NCBI RefSeq assembly: GCF_007681555.1 | Contig: NZ_VELE01000002.1 | Span: 62,001-126,000, forward strand | Direction of reading: 5' to 3' | Source of the DNA: Kocuria salsicia | GTDB lineage: Bacteria; Actinomycetota; Actinomycetes; Actinomycetales; Micrococcaceae | DNA length: 64,000 nt | Shown here: one piece after another, positions 19,091 to 27,663 of the stretch | How positions within the stretch are numbered: the first letter of the stretch is position 1 | How the letters are laid out: every line of letters starts with the position of its first letter | Notes under the pieces: model-generated | Databases searched by the model: none | What the model was told of the DNA's origin: nothing | The model's input: the letters and a program-made list of their open reading frames with translations, nothing else | Translations under genes and position numbers: made by a program

Positions 19091-20731
19091 TCAGTGGTTG
19101 ACGGCCTTCTCCGCGCCCACGCCGGTGAGGGAGCGAACCTCCATCTCCGCCTGCTTCACCGGATCCTCCCTGCGGCGCTCCGTGATCGAGCCGATGAACC
19201 CGAGCAGGAAGGACGCCGGGATGGAGATGATGCCCGGGTTGGACAGCGGGTAGATGGCGAAATCAGCGTCCGGGAGCATCGAGGTCTCCGAGCCGGACAT
19301 CACCGGCGAGAAGACGATCAGCACCACGGAGAGGATCAGACCTCCGTACATGGACAGCACCGCCCCGCGGGTGGTGAAGCGCTTCCAGTACAGGGAGTAG
19401 AGGATCGTCGGCAGGTTCGCGGAGGCCGCAACGGCGAAGGCGAGGGCCACGAGGAACGCCACGTTCTGCCCCTGGGCGCCGATGCCGCCGAGGATCGATA
19501 TCACGCCGATGATCACCACGGTGGTCTTGGCCACGCGCAGCTCCTGCCGGGGGTCCGAGTTCCCCTTCTTGATCACGGAGGTGTAGATGTCGTGCGCGAA
19601 CGACGCCGACGCCGTGATGGCCAGGCCCGCGACCACGGCCAGGATGGTGGCGAACGCCACCGCCGCGATGAGACCCATGAGCACGGAACCGCCCAGTTCG
19701 TAGGCGAGCAGCGGGGCTGCCGAGTTCACACCACCCGGTGCCGACTTGATCCGGTCCGAACCGATCAGCGCAGCCGCACCGAAGCCGAGCACCAGGGTGA
19801 AGAGGTAGAACAGGCCGATCAGCGAGATCGCCCAGACCACGGACTTGCGGGCTTCCTTGGCGGTGGGCACCGTGTAGAAGCGCATCAGCACGTGCGGCAG
19901 ACCCGCGGCTCCGAGCACCAGGGCGAGGCCCAGGGAGATGAAGTCGAGCTTGGAGATCTCGCTCACGCCGTACTTCAGCCCGGGCTCGAGCATCGCCGGG
20001 TTGTTGTTGGTCTCCACCGCCGCCCCGAGGATCGAGGAGAAGTTGAAGCCGAACATGGCCAGGATCCACACGGTCATCACGGCCACGCCGGTCACGAGCA
20101 GGCACGCCTTGATGATCTGCACCCACGTGGTGCCCTTCATGCCGCCCACGAGCACGTAGACGATCATGATGACGCCCACGATCACGATCACGAGCGACTG
20201 CCCGGCCTTGGAGCCGATGCCCAGCAGCAGGGAGACGAGCGCGCCCGCTCCAGCCATCTGGGCCAGCAGGTAGAAGAACGTCACGGCCAGCGTGGAGATG
20301 GAGGCCGCCACGCGCACCGGGCGCTGGCGCAGCCGGAACGAGAGCACGTCCGCCATGGTGAACTTGCCGGTGTTGCGCAGGGGCTCGGCGATCAGCAGCA
20401 GCGCCACGAGCCACGCGACGAAGAAGCCGATCGAGTAGAGGAAGCCGTCGTAGCCCTGCAGGGCGATCGCTCCCACGATGCCCAGGAACGAGGCGGCGGA
20501 GAGGTAGTCGCCCGCGATGGCCAGCCCGTTCTGCGTTCCCGAGAACGAGCGGCCCCCGGCGTAGTAGTCAGCCGCCGTGGCGGTGGACTTCGAGGCCCGG
20601 ATCACCACCACGAGCGTCACGACCACGAACGAGACGAAGATGGAGATGTTGATCGCCGGGTTGCCCACGGTGGAGGTGGGTGTGTCCGCGAGCTGGACGA
20701 TCGGCAGGGAAACTGCGGGGACGGCGATCAT
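19091..20731 (-). CDS. actP: Cation/acetate symporter ActP
   Basis: A sodium:solute symporter of the ActP subgroup that takes up acetate and other short monocarboxylates. The 546-residue protein has about 13 membrane helices. Group features include the segment DYYAGGRSFSGTQNGLAIAG near residue 55 and GDYLSAASFLG. It ends with a cytoplasmic tail. The ATG overlaps the stop of the DUF485 gene (ATGA), the standard DUF485-actP arrangement. Control is likely through the promoter and inverted repeats in front of the DUF485 gene. Confidence 0.95.
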   Translation of the reverse strand: MIAVPAVSLPIVQLADTPTSTVGNPAINISIFVSFVVVTLVVVIRASKSTATAADYYAGGRSFSGTQNGLAIAGDYLSAASFLGIVGAIALQGYDGFLYSIGFFVAWLVALLLIAEPLRNTGKFTMADVLSFRLRQRPVRVAASISTLAVTFFYLLAQMAGAGALVSLLLGIGSKAGQSLVIVIVGVIMIVYVLVGGMKGTTWVQIIKACLLVTGVAVMTVWILAMFGFNFSSILGAAVETNNNPAMLEPGLKYGVSEISKLDFISLGLALVLGAAGLPHVLMRFYTVPTAKEARKSVVWAISLIGLFYLFTLVLGFGAAALIGSDRIKSAPGGVNSAAPLLAYELGGSVLMGLIAAVAFATILAVVAGLAITASASFAHDIYTSVIKKGNSDPRQELRVAKTTVVIIGVISILGGIGAQGQNVAFLVALAFAVAASANLPTILYSLYWKRFTTRGAVLSMYGGLILSVVLIVFSPVMSGSETSMLPDADFAIYPLSNPGIISIPASFLLGFIGSITERRREDPVKQAEMEVRSLTGVGAEKAVNH

Positions 20732-21117
20732 GGCCGGGCCTCCTGGGTGGTCTCAGCCCGGTGGGACTGCTGGGATTCGAGGTGCTCGCGCAGGGCGGTG
20801 GCCTGCGGGTCGAGCGTGCGGTTCGCGAAGCGCACGTAGGCGGCGGTGATGCCGAACGTGGTGACGAACTGCAGCAGGCCCAGGACGAGTCCGAGGTTGA
20901 TGTTCCCGGCCACTCGCGTGGACATGAAGCCCGGGGCGTAGATGGCCAGCACCACGTAGAGCAGGTACCAGACCAGGAACGCCACCGCGAGGGGGAAGAC
21001 GAACGAACGGTGGGTGGAGCGCAGCCGCTGGAACTCTGTCGAGCGCTGCGCTGCGGGGAAGTCGATGCCGGTCGTGGCGACGGAGCCGTTCGGATCGACA
21101 GGGGGCGTGGACGCCAT
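20728..21117 (-). CDS. DUF485 membrane protein, ActP partner
   Basis: A 129-residue protein with two membrane helices (about residues 41-63 and 75-97). The conserved family start FQRLRSTHRSFVFPLAVAFLVWY is at residues 28-50. DUF485 proteins are encoded directly upstream of acetate symporters and are thought to be accessory subunits, though their exact job is not established. AAGGAGG precedes the ATG. It is the first gene of a two-gene operon with its own promoter and operator-like repeats. Confidence 0.93.
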   Translation of the reverse strand: MASTPPVDPNGSVATTGIDFPAAQRSTEFQRLRSTHRSFVFPLAVAFLVWYLLYVVLAIYAPGFMSTRVAGNINLGLVLGLLQFVTTFGITAAYVRFANRTLDPQATALREHLESQQSHRAETTQEARP

Positions 21118-21142
21118 TGTGTGCCTCCTTGTGTGATGAGGA

Positions 21143-21174
21143 ACACAGTACGGTCTGTGTATCCAAAGACACAG
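21143..21174. promoter_or_regulatory. Overlapping inverted repeats at the DUF485-actP promoter
   Basis: CTGTGT-N8-ACACAG (21155-21174) covers the -10 region and ACACAG-N6-CTGTGT (21143-21160) covers the expected start of transcription. Both share one CTGTGT arm. The position is right for repression or competition with RNA polymerase. The regulator is unknown; half-sites do not match the CRP/GlxR spacing. Confidence 0.6.
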
Positions 21175-21187
21175 TGGCGCCGGTCAA
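21158..21187 (-). promoter_or_regulatory. Predicted promoter of DUF485-actP
   Basis: On the minus strand TTGACC (21187-21182) and GATACA (21163-21158) are separated by 18 bp. The -35 is close to the vegetative consensus. It lies between the upstream terminator and the DUF485 start. Confidence 0.5.
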
Positions 21188-21193
21188 TGATGC

Positions 21194-21219
21194 AAAAAAT
21201 CCGCGATATGACGCGGATT
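21194..21219 (-). terminator. Intrinsic terminator with T-run after the DivIVA-type gene
   Basis: On the minus strand AATCCGCG, a 6-nt loop and CGCGGATT form a perfect 8-bp stem followed by TTTT. It is one of few classic U-tract terminators in this GC-rich window. It separates the DivIVA-type gene from the actP promoter. Confidence 0.8.
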
Positions 21220-21246
21220 AGTTAGGGGACCTCACTAAATCACCAA

Positions 21247-21266
21247 CATCTGTGTATACACAGATG
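21247..21266. repeat. 20-bp perfect palindrome
   Basis: CATCTGTGTATACACAGATG is perfectly self-complementary and sits 15 bp after the DivIVA-type stop. It contains the same CTGTGT/ACACAG arms as the repeats at the actP promoter about 90 bp away, which suggests a distal operator for the same regulator, possibly with DNA looping. Confidence 0.75.
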
Positions 21267-21280
21267 CCGGGGGCGTCCGG

Positions 21281-21907
21281 TCACGCGCGGGTGCGCAGGG
21301 CCAGCACGAACTCCACCGCGCGGTCCAGGAACGCGTCCACCTGCTGCTCCTCGTAGCAGCGCTGCCCCTGCGCGGAGCGGAAGACCGCCTCCCGCAGCAT
21401 CCGGGGGTCCACCTCCGGCGCGCTGCGCAGCTGCTCCACGAGCCGGTCGCACAGCACGTCCACGTCCGCCACGGCGTAGCCGGGCGTGCGGTGCGTGGCG
21501 GGGCGCCGGAAGCGCTGCGTCCGGGGCCGGTTCAGCCGGCCGAGCAGCAGCTCCCCCAGCAGCTCCACGTGCTCGTCCCAGCGGGCCACCCCGTGCTCCG
21601 CCACGAAGGCGCGCTGCTCCTCGGCGAAGATCGCGTCCTCGAGCTCGTCCAGGTGGGGATCCACCACGGCGGGATCGTAGCCGCCCCGCACCCTGTCGAA
21701 GACGCGCTCCCGGATCTGTCGGCTGCCCACGTGCCGCACGCCGTCGGCGTCGGGCACCCCGTCCCCGGCGGTCTCCCGGTACTCCCGGGACCCGTCCTCC
21801 GCGGCCCGCAGGGCGCGCACACGGGCCAGGAAGTCGTCCACCTGCGCGGGGTCGTACCCCCAGGCGTGGTCCGCCACCCGCTCGAAGCGGGGCTGCTGCG
21901 TGGTCAT
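21281..21907 (-). CDS. DivIVA-domain repeat protein
   Basis: A 208-residue protein with four short DivIVA-like motifs: GYDPAQVDDFLARV (residues 17-30), GGYDPAVVDPHLDEL (about 74-88), GYAVADVDVLCDRL (about 145-158) and CYEEQQVDAFLDR (about 185-197). Such motifs occur in the N-terminal membrane-binding part of DivIVA/Wag31 and in small actinobacterial proteins of unknown role. Unlike Wag31 it has no long coiled coil. It lies 60 bp downstream of cdsA, so a link to membrane or polar growth is possible but unproven. Confidence 0.85.
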   Translation of the reverse strand: MTTQQPRFERVADHAWGYDPAQVDDFLARVRALRAAEDGSREYRETAGDGVPDADGVRHVGSRQIRERVFDRVRGGYDPAVVDPHLDELEDAIFAEEQRAFVAEHGVARWDEHVELLGELLLGRLNRPRTQRFRRPATHRTPGYAVADVDVLCDRLVEQLRSAPEVDPRMLREAVFRSAQGQRCYEEQQVDAFLDRAVEFVLALRTRA

Positions 21908-21968
21908 GTGGGGCCCTTTCCGTCCGTGCGCGGGCGGGTGGCGGCCGTCGCCGCCGTCCGCCCACGGC

Positions 21969-22967
21969 TCATCCCAGGACGCTGAACAGTTCGAAGATGA
22001 CGTAACCGGTGATCACGGCGAAGAGGATCGAATCGATCCGGTCCATGACGCCACCGTGGCCCGGCAGCAGCGTTCCCATGTCCTTGATGCCGATCTCGCG
22101 CTTGACCATGGACTCGGAGAAGTCCCCCACGGTCGCCACGGCCACAATCGCCACCGCCAGCACCGCCCCCTGCCACCAGGGGATCCCGAGCAGCAGCAGC
22201 GCACACAGCACGCCCGCCACCACGGCGCCGCCGAGCGATCCCGCGAAGCCCTCCCAGGACTTCTTGGGGGAGATCTTGGGGGCCATGGGGTGCTTTCCCC
22301 ACACCACGCCCACGGCGTAGCCGAAGGTGTCGGAACTGATGGCCAGCAGGATCACCGTGAGCACCTTCTGGGGCCCGTCCGCCGAGTGGTACAGCAGCAC
22401 CGCGGTGCTGAGCAGGAAGGACGCCCACACCAGGGCAAAGACCGAACCCATCATGGACAGCATCATGCCGTCGCGGGAGCCGAAGGCGCGCCACACCACC
22501 ACCAGGGTCACGGAGAGCACGAGGGCCATGGACAGCCACTCGGCGCCCCCGAAGAACGCGGCGAGCGGCATTGCCACGGCGGCCAGCACGGCCGGGACCT
22601 TGGGGATCTGCACCCCCTTGTAGGTCAGCGACCGTGCGATCTCCCACACACCGATGCCGGCGGCGGCGCCAGCGAGCAGCGCGAGCACGAGGGGCACGAA
22701 GAACAGCCCCGTGACGAGCGCCCCGATGAGCACCACCGCCACCGCGATGGCGGCCGGGAGGTTGCGCCCGGCACGGGAGGGCGCCCTGTGCTCGGTGCTG
22801 CGCTGGAACGGGCGCGTGAGAACCTGTCGCAGCAGCCCCGTGGACACGAGCGGCTCGCGCTGGGAGGAGTGGGCGTCCGAGCCCCCGCCGGACGGGGACG
22901 CGGCACGGTTCGCGGCGTCACCCTGGTCAGGGGGTGGCGGGGAGAGCGGAGAGTCGGCTGAGGGCAT
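21969..22967 (-). CDS. cdsA: Phosphatidate cytidylyltransferase
   Basis: CdsA makes CDP-diacylglycerol from phosphatidate and CTP, the branch point for membrane phospholipids. The 332-residue protein has a disordered, Ser/Pro-rich N-terminus of about 70 residues and then about eight membrane helices. The family signature is clear near the C-terminus: GIKDMGTLLPGHGGVMDRID. Its ATG overlaps the frr stop by one base, the usual frr-cdsA coupling. Confidence 0.96.
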   Translation of the reverse strand: MPSADSPLSPPPPDQGDAANRAASPSGGGSDAHSSQREPLVSTGLLRQVLTRPFQRSTEHRAPSRAGRNLPAAIAVAVVLIGALVTGLFFVPLVLALLAGAAAGIGVWEIARSLTYKGVQIPKVPAVLAAVAMPLAAFFGGAEWLSMALVLSVTLVVVWRAFGSRDGMMLSMMGSVFALVWASFLLSTAVLLYHSADGPQKVLTVILLAISSDTFGYAVGVVWGKHPMAPKISPKKSWEGFAGSLGGAVVAGVLCALLLLGIPWWQGAVLAVAIVAVATVGDFSESMVKREIGIKDMGTLLPGHGGVMDRIDSILFAVITGYVIFELFSVLG

Positions 22968-23524
22968 CAGGCGCCGAGGAGTTCGGCTTCCTTGTTCTTG
23001 AGCAGCTCGTCGATCTGGTCGATGTGCTTCTTGGTGACGGCGTCGAGGTCCTTCTCCCCCCGCTTGCCGTCGTCCTCGCCGACCTCGCCGTCCTTGACGA
23101 GCTTCTCGATGGCCTCCTTGGCGTGACGGCGGATGTTGCGCACGGACACGCGGCCCTCCTCCGCCTTGGTGGAGACGATCTTCACGTACTCCTTGCGGCG
23201 CTCCTCGGTGAGCTCGGGCATGACCACGCGGATCACGTTGCCGTCATTGGCGGGGTTCGCGCCGATGTCCGAGTCCCGCAGGGCCTTCTCGATGTCGTTG
23301 AGCGCCGAGCGGTCGTACGGGGTGATGAGCAGGGTGCGCGCCTCGGGGGTCTGGAAGGAGGCGAGCTGCTGCAGCGGGGTGGGCGTGCCGTAGTAGGACA
23401 CGAGCAGGCCGGAGAACAGCGCCGGGTTGGCGCGGCCGGTGCGCACGCTGGAGAAGTCGGTCTTGGCGGCGTCCACCGCCTTGTCCATCTTGGTGGTGGC
23501 ATCCGAGAGGACGTCTGAAATCAC
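22967..23524 (-). CDS. frr: Ribosome recycling factor
   Basis: RRF splits post-termination ribosomes together with EF-G. The 185-residue protein has the family length and segments: [22 protein letters not shown] near the N-terminus, PLQQLASF, and the C-terminal helical part [24 protein letters not shown] at 23524 has AAGGAG upstream. It is followed by cdsA and preceded by pyrH after about 185 bp. Confidence 0.97.
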   Translation of the reverse strand: MISDVLSDATTKMDKAVDAAKTDFSSVRTGRANPALFSGLLVSYYGTPTPLQQLASFQTPEARTLLITPYDRSALNDIEKALRDSDIGANPANDGNVIRVVMPELTEERRKEYVKIVSTKAEEGRVSVRNIRRHAKEAIEKLVKDGEVGEDDGKRGEKDLDAVTKKHIDQIDELLKNKEAELLGA

Positions 23525-23709
23525 GGCTGGTTCTCCTTTGGCATGGCCGGCCCGCGGGAGCGCGACCGGTGGCGTCGGTTCGTTGTCTCCACTCTAACGG
23601 GCTGGACCCCCGCGCCGCTCGCGGCACCGTCCGGGGAACCACCGTTGGCGGCGACGTCGACGGCACGGCGGCCAGCGACGTCACCGCACAATGTCGCGGC
23701 GTCAGCGGG

Positions 23710-24486
23710 TCACGGGGTGACCAGCGTGCCGATCTCCTCGCCCAGCACCGCGCGGGTCACGTTCCCCGCCCCCTCCATGCCGAAGACCCGCATGGTGACG
23801 TTGTTGTCACGGCACAGCGCGAACGCGGTCTGGTCCATCACGCGGATGTCTCGGGCAAGGGCTTCGTTGTAGGTCAGGCTCGCCAGGCGCTCGGCGGCGG
23901 GGTCCTTGCGAGGATCGGCGGTGTACACGCCGTCCACACCGTTCTTGGCCATCAGGACCTCCGTGGCGTGCACCTCCAGTGCGCGCTGTGCGGCCACGGT
24001 GTCCGTGGAGAAGTAGGGCAGCCCGGCGCCGGCACCGAAGATGACCACGCGGTCCTTCTCCATGTGCCGGATGGCGCGGCGCGGGATGTAGGTCTCGGCA
24101 ACCTGCTCCATCTTGATCGCGGACTGCACACGGGTGTCCACGCCGCACTGCTCCAGGAAGTCCTGCAGGGCGAGGCAGTTCATCACGGTGCCGAGCATGC
24201 CCATGTAGTCCGCGCGGGAACGGTCCATCCCGGCCTGCGAGAGCTCGGCGCCGCGGAAGAAGTTGCCGCCGCCCACCACGATCGAGGTCTCCACGCGGCC
24301 CACCGTCGCGGCGATCTGCTCCGCGATCTGGCGCACCACGGTGGTGTCCACACCCACGCTGCCGCCGCCGAAGACCTCGCCCGAGAGCTTCAGCAGCACG
24401 CGACGACGTGCCGGCGCTCCCGGACGCACCTCCCGGCTCATGCGGATGGCCTCGTCCTGGGGCTCGGATTCGTTGGTGGTGGGCAT
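23710..24486 (-). CDS. pyrH: UMP kinase
   Basis: PyrH phosphorylates UMP to UDP; bacterial UMP kinases are hexameric amino-acid-kinase-fold enzymes regulated by UTP and GTP. The 258-residue protein has about 28 extra N-terminal residues, then [24 protein letters not shown] and the ATP-site region [18 protein letters not shown] at 24486 follows GGGAGGTT. It lies between tsf and frr, the usual order rpsB-tsf-pyrH-frr, separated from tsf by a strong terminator. Confidence 0.96.
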   Translation of the reverse strand: MPTTNESEPQDEAIRMSREVRPGAPARRRVLLKLSGEVFGGGSVGVDTTVVRQIAEQIAATVGRVETSIVVGGGNFFRGAELSQAGMDRSRADYMGMLGTVMNCLALQDFLEQCGVDTRVQSAIKMEQVAETYIPRRAIRHMEKDRVVIFGAGAGLPYFSTDTVAAQRALEVHATEVLMAKNGVDGVYTADPRKDPAAERLASLTYNEALARDIRVMDQTAFALCRDNNVTMRVFGMEGAGNVTRAVLGEEIGTLVTP

Positions 24487-24606
24487 GGAACCTCCCGGGG
24501 CCGGTGTGTCGTCAGGGTGCTTCCCCGGGCACCACCCCCGTGTGTCGTGACGGGGTGCCCGTGAGAGCGGCCGGCGCGTGGCAGACCGCCCACCAGCATA
24601 CAGAAA

Positions 24607-24644
24607 CGGCGGGGCCCCACCGGTCTCCCGGCAGGGCCCCGCCG
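24607..24644 (-). terminator. Terminator after tsf
   Basis: CGGCGGGGCCC (24607-24617) pairs with GGGCCCCGCCG (24634-24644) over a 16-nt loop. On the minus strand it is followed by TTTCTGT. It ends the rpsB-tsf unit before pyrH. Confidence 0.85.
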
Positions 24645-24743
24645 TCGCGGGGTGCGGTGCGCGGACGGTCTCCCGTTCACGACGCCGCTACGTCCGCCGC
24701 GCACGTCACCTCGGTGGTGCACGCGGCGGACGCGGTGGTGAGA

Positions 24744-25574
24744 TCAGGCTCCCACGCGGAACCGCGCGAACGCGGTGGCGGTGGCGCCGGCCTCGGAGAG
24801 CACCTGGCCCACGGACTTCTTGGAGTCCTTCGCGAAGTCCTGGTCCACGAGCACGACGTCCTTGTAGTAGCCCTTCAGGCGACCCTGGACGATGTTCGGG
24901 ATGATCTTGTCCGGCTTGCCCTCGTTGCGGGCGGTCTCCTCGGCCACGCGCTTCTCGTTCTCGACCGTCTCGGCGGGAACGTCCTCCTCCGAGAGGAAGG
25001 TCGGGGACATCGCGGCGATGTGCACGGCGACGTCGTGCGCGGCGGCCTCGGCGTCGGCACCGGACACGGCCAGCAGGACACCCACCTGGGCGGGGAGGTC
25101 CTTGGAGGTCTTGTGCAGGTACACGGCCACGTGGTCGCCGGCCACGCGGGCCACACGACGCACGACGACCTTCTCGCCCAGCAGCGCACCGGTCTCGGTG
25201 ACGAGCTCGGAGACGGTCTTGCCGTCCACCTCGGTGGCCAGCAGGGACTCGAGGTCCGCGGCGTCAGCGGCCACGGCGGCGTCGAGCACCTTGTTGCCGA
25301 ACTCCACGAACGGCGCGGACTTGGCCACGAAGTCGGTCTCGGAGTTGACCTCGACCATGTAGCCCACGTTGTTCTCCGCGCGGGCGACGATGATGCCCTC
25401 GGCGGTGGAACGGCCCTCGCGCTTGGTGACGCCCTTGAGGCCCTTCACGCGGATGATCTCCAGGGCCTTCTGGGTGTCGCCGTCGGCCTCGTCCAGGGCC
25501 TTCTTGACGTCCAGCATGCCGGCGCCGGTGCGCTCGCGCAGGGCCTTGATGTCAGCAGCGGTGTAGTTCGCCAT
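24744..25574 (-). CDS. tsf: Elongation factor Ts
   Basis: EF-Ts exchanges GDP for GTP on EF-Tu. The 276-residue protein begins MANYTAADIKALRERTGAGM and contains the EF-Tu-contacting segment SETDFVAKS (about residue 79), the EF-Ts dimerisation/core domain and the C-terminal SVGQVLSEAGATATAF. ATG at 25574 has AGAGGAG upstream; the open frame runs 27 codons further but without homology. It follows rpsB after 115 bp that hold a near-perfect hairpin. Confidence 0.97.
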   Translation of the reverse strand: MANYTAADIKALRERTGAGMLDVKKALDEADGDTQKALEIIRVKGLKGVTKREGRSTAEGIIVARAENNVGYMVEVNSETDFVAKSAPFVEFGNKVLDAAVAADAADLESLLATEVDGKTVSELVTETGALLGEKVVVRRVARVAGDHVAVYLHKTSKDLPAQVGVLLAVSGADAEAAAHDVAVHIAAMSPTFLSEEDVPAETVENEKRVAEETARNEGKPDKIIPNIVQGRLKGYYKDVVLVDQDFAKDSKKSVGQVLSEAGATATAFARFRVGA

Positions 25575-25600
25575 GTGAACTCCTCTGTTGTCGGTTGTGT

Positions 25601-25632
25601 CCGCACCGGGCGTCCTCGGACGCCCGGTGCGG
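25601..25632 (-). promoter_or_regulatory. 15-bp hairpin between rpsB and tsf
   Basis: CCGCACCGGGCGTCC (25601-25615) and GGACGCCCGGTGCGG (25618-25632) are perfectly complementary with a 2-nt centre. On the minus strand it is followed by ACACAACC, not a T-run. It may act as an attenuator, an RNase site or a transcript stabiliser that sets the rpsB:tsf ratio. Confidence 0.7.
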
Positions 25633-25689
25633 TTCCGGTCACCACTGTGGGTCACCGGGAAGAATGGGAGGTGAACACCTCCCGCGGCC

Positions 25690-26550
25690 TCACTCGGCGG
25701 CGGGGGCGTCCTTCTGCTCAGCGGTCTCGGCCGGCTGCTCGGCGGCGGGAGCGGACTCCTCGGCCGGGGCGGCCTGCTCGGACTTCTGCTCCTCGTGCTG
25801 CTCGAGCAGCTCGCGCTCCCACTCGGCCATGGGCTCCTCGGCGGCGTTGGACTTGCCGTTGTGGCGCTCCATGAGGCCCTCGGCCACGGCGTCCGCGACC
25901 ACGCGGGTCAGCAGGGAGACGGAGCGGATGGAGTCGTCGTTGCCCGGGATGGGGAACGCGACCTCGTCCGGATCACAGTTGGTGTCGAGGATCGCGACGA
26001 TCGGCACACCGAGCTTCTGGGCCTCGTCGACCGCGAGGTGCTCCTTCTTGGTGTCCACGATCCAGATCAGGGACGGGGTCTTGGTGAGGTTGCGGATGCC
26101 GCCGAGCGTGCGCTCCAGCTTCTCCTTCTCGCGGCGCAGCAGCAGCAGTTCCTTCTTGGTGTACTGCGAGCCGGCGACGTCGTCGAAGTCGACCTCTTCC
26201 AGTTCCTTCATGCGGTCGATCCGCTTGGAGACCGTCTGGAAGTTGGTGAGCATGCCACCGAGCCAGCGGTGGTTCACGTAGGGCATGCCCACGCGGGTCG
26301 CCTGCTCGGCGATCGCTTCCTGCGCCTGCTTCTTGGTGCCGACGAAGAGGATGGTGCCGCCGTGGGCGACGGTCGACTTGACGGCCTCGTAGGCCTTGTC
26401 GATGAAGCCCAGCGACTGCTGCAGGTCGATGATGTAGATGCCGTTGCGCTCGGTGAAGATGAAGCGCTTCATCTTCGGGTTCCAGCGACGGGTCTGGTGG
26501 CCGAAGTGGACGCCGTTGTCGAGCATCTGGCGCATGGTTACGACGGGCAT
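25690..26550 (-). CDS. rpsB: 30S ribosomal protein S2
   Basis: S2 of the small ribosomal subunit. The 286-residue protein starts [19 protein letters not shown] and has the family blocks [32 protein letters not shown] and [16 protein letters not shown]. The last 50 residues are an acidic, Ala/Glu-rich tail seen in actinobacterial S2. AGGAG precedes the ATG. Upstream lies a leader of about 280 nt without a gene. Confidence 0.98.
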   Translation of the reverse strand: MPVVTMRQMLDNGVHFGHQTRRWNPKMKRFIFTERNGIYIIDLQQSLGFIDKAYEAVKSTVAHGGTILFVGTKKQAQEAIAEQATRVGMPYVNHRWLGGMLTNFQTVSKRIDRMKELEEVDFDDVAGSQYTKKELLLLRREKEKLERTLGGIRNLTKTPSLIWIVDTKKEHLAVDEAQKLGVPIVAILDTNCDPDEVAFPIPGNDDSIRSVSLLTRVVADAVAEGLMERHNGKSNAAEEPMAEWERELLEQHEEQKSEQAAPAEESAPAAEQPAETAEQKDAPAAE

Positions 26551-26840
26551 GTCGTCTCCTGTGAGTATCTGACGGCCCGGGGGCCGTCATGGGTTGACGG
26601 TTCTCGACCGGCGGTGCCGGTCCCTGGCGCGATGCGGCGGGCCACTCCTTCTCAGAAGGTGCTCGCACGTGCCCCGTACCGAGTTCCCGTGGAACGGGGG
26701 TCTCGGACCGAGGGGCACGCACCCGCACGAAGCGTGTTCGTGGTGGGTTCCCTCGCGCGCGAAGTCAGCTGCCCGCCGTTGTTCCCACCCGCGAGCGGGC
26801 ATGAGGAACCGATGGCAGGGCAACTGCACCGTCCAGTCTA
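26551..26840 (-). promoter_or_regulatory. Long rpsB leader with -10 box and hairpins
   Basis: This gene-free stretch carries TAGACT on the minus strand at 26840-26835, a plausible -10, which would give a leader of about 280 nt. Close to rpsB, GACGGCCC and GGGCCGTC (26571-26588) form an 8-bp stem. A GC-rich segment with several short complementary arms fills the rest. S2 autoregulates its own operon through the leader in some bacteria; whether that happens here is inference. The remaining bases to 26917 are the start region of the divergent M23 gene. Confidence 0.45.
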
Positions 26841-26917
26841 GCGCATCGCGCGGTGTGCCCGCTCCACATCCCGCGGTACGTCGCCGCACGACGACGCCGC
26901 GGCGCCAGCCTGGCGGC

Positions 26918-27487
26918 ATGACTCCCTCAGATCCTCCTGTCCCTTCCTCCGGAGCGCCCGTGCCGCAGCCTCGCGCACCGGGGCTGCCGGGTGCCACGGC
27001 GCTGGCGCTGCTGCTGCTCCTGGTTCTCGTGCACCCCGGGGCGCTCTCCCCCGCCGCGGCGGCACCTGCGGGCTGGGCGTGGCCCGTGTCCCCGCGTCCC
27101 GCCGTGGAACGGCACTTCGAAGCCCCGGCGAAGAAGTGGTTGCCGGGCCACCGCGGTGTGGATCTGCACGCTCCACCGGGCACGGAGGTGCACGCCCCGC
27201 AGGCGGGGACGGTGAGCTTCACGGGTGTGGTGGTGGACCGGGAGGTGCTCACGATCGACCACGGGGACGGCCACAAGTCCTCATTCGAGCCCGTCCTGGC
27301 CACGGTGGGCGGTGGCGACCGGGTGACCAGGGGTCAGGTGATCGGGAAGGTGGCGGAGCCCGGTCACGGTCCCGGAGGTACGGCCGTCCACTGGGGCGTG
27401 CGAGAGGACCGGGAGTACGTCAATCCGTTGCAGTTCGTCGTCGATCTGCGACCCTCGGTCCTGCTGCCCGTGCCGCAGCGGCAGTGA
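26918..27487 (+). CDS. M23 (LytM-type) peptidase-like exported protein, catalytic His missing
   Basis: A 189-residue protein with a signal/anchor segment (about residues 24-49, ending in an Ala-rich run) and a LytM-fold domain. The zinc motif start is present, HRGVDLHAP (about residue 87), and the final GTAVHWGV keeps the second His of HxH but has Ala in place of the first. The IDHGDG strand is followed by SSFEPV where active enzymes have YAHL. Both catalytic histidines therefore seem absent. Family members divergent from rpsB are usual in actinobacteria. A role in binding or amidase activation fits better than hydrolysis. Confidence 0.85.
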   Translation: MTPSDPPVPSSGAPVPQPRAPGLPGATALALLLLLVLVHPGALSPAAAAPAGWAWPVSPRPAVERHFEAPAKKWLPGHRGVDLHAPPGTEVHAPQAGTVSFTGVVVDREVLTIDHGDGHKSSFEPVLATVGGGDRVTRGQVIGKVAEPGHGPGGTAVHWGVREDREYVNPLQFVVDLRPSVLLPVPQRQ

Positions 27488-27619
27488 GCGGGAGGAATAG
27501 GTCCGGCCAGTTCGAGCCGGAGGGGTGGGGACGGGTCCTGCGGGAAATGGATCCTGCGGGAAGCGGCTGGCGTCTTCGCCAACCGGGCGGAGACGCCGCT
27601 CGGACGGGGTCAAAGAAAT

Positions 27620-27656
27620 CGCCCTCCCGCCGGGCGAGATACCTGGCGGGAGGGCG
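27620..27656 (-). terminator. Terminator after the CAT tRNA (also faces the M23 gene)
   Basis: CGCCCTCCCGCC (27620-27631) and GGCGGGAGGGCG (27645-27656) form a 12-bp stem. On the minus strand ATTTCTTTG follows. It starts 8 bp after the tRNA's 3' end and lies between convergent genes. Confidence 0.85.
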
Positions 27657-27663
27657 GTGCGCG

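Noticed and set aside
21247-21266. The 20-bp palindrome as a LexA or CRP box
   Set aside because: LexA sites of the CTGT-N8-ACAG type have a longer spacer and CRP/GlxR sites have TGTGA-N6-TCACA. Neither spacing fits.
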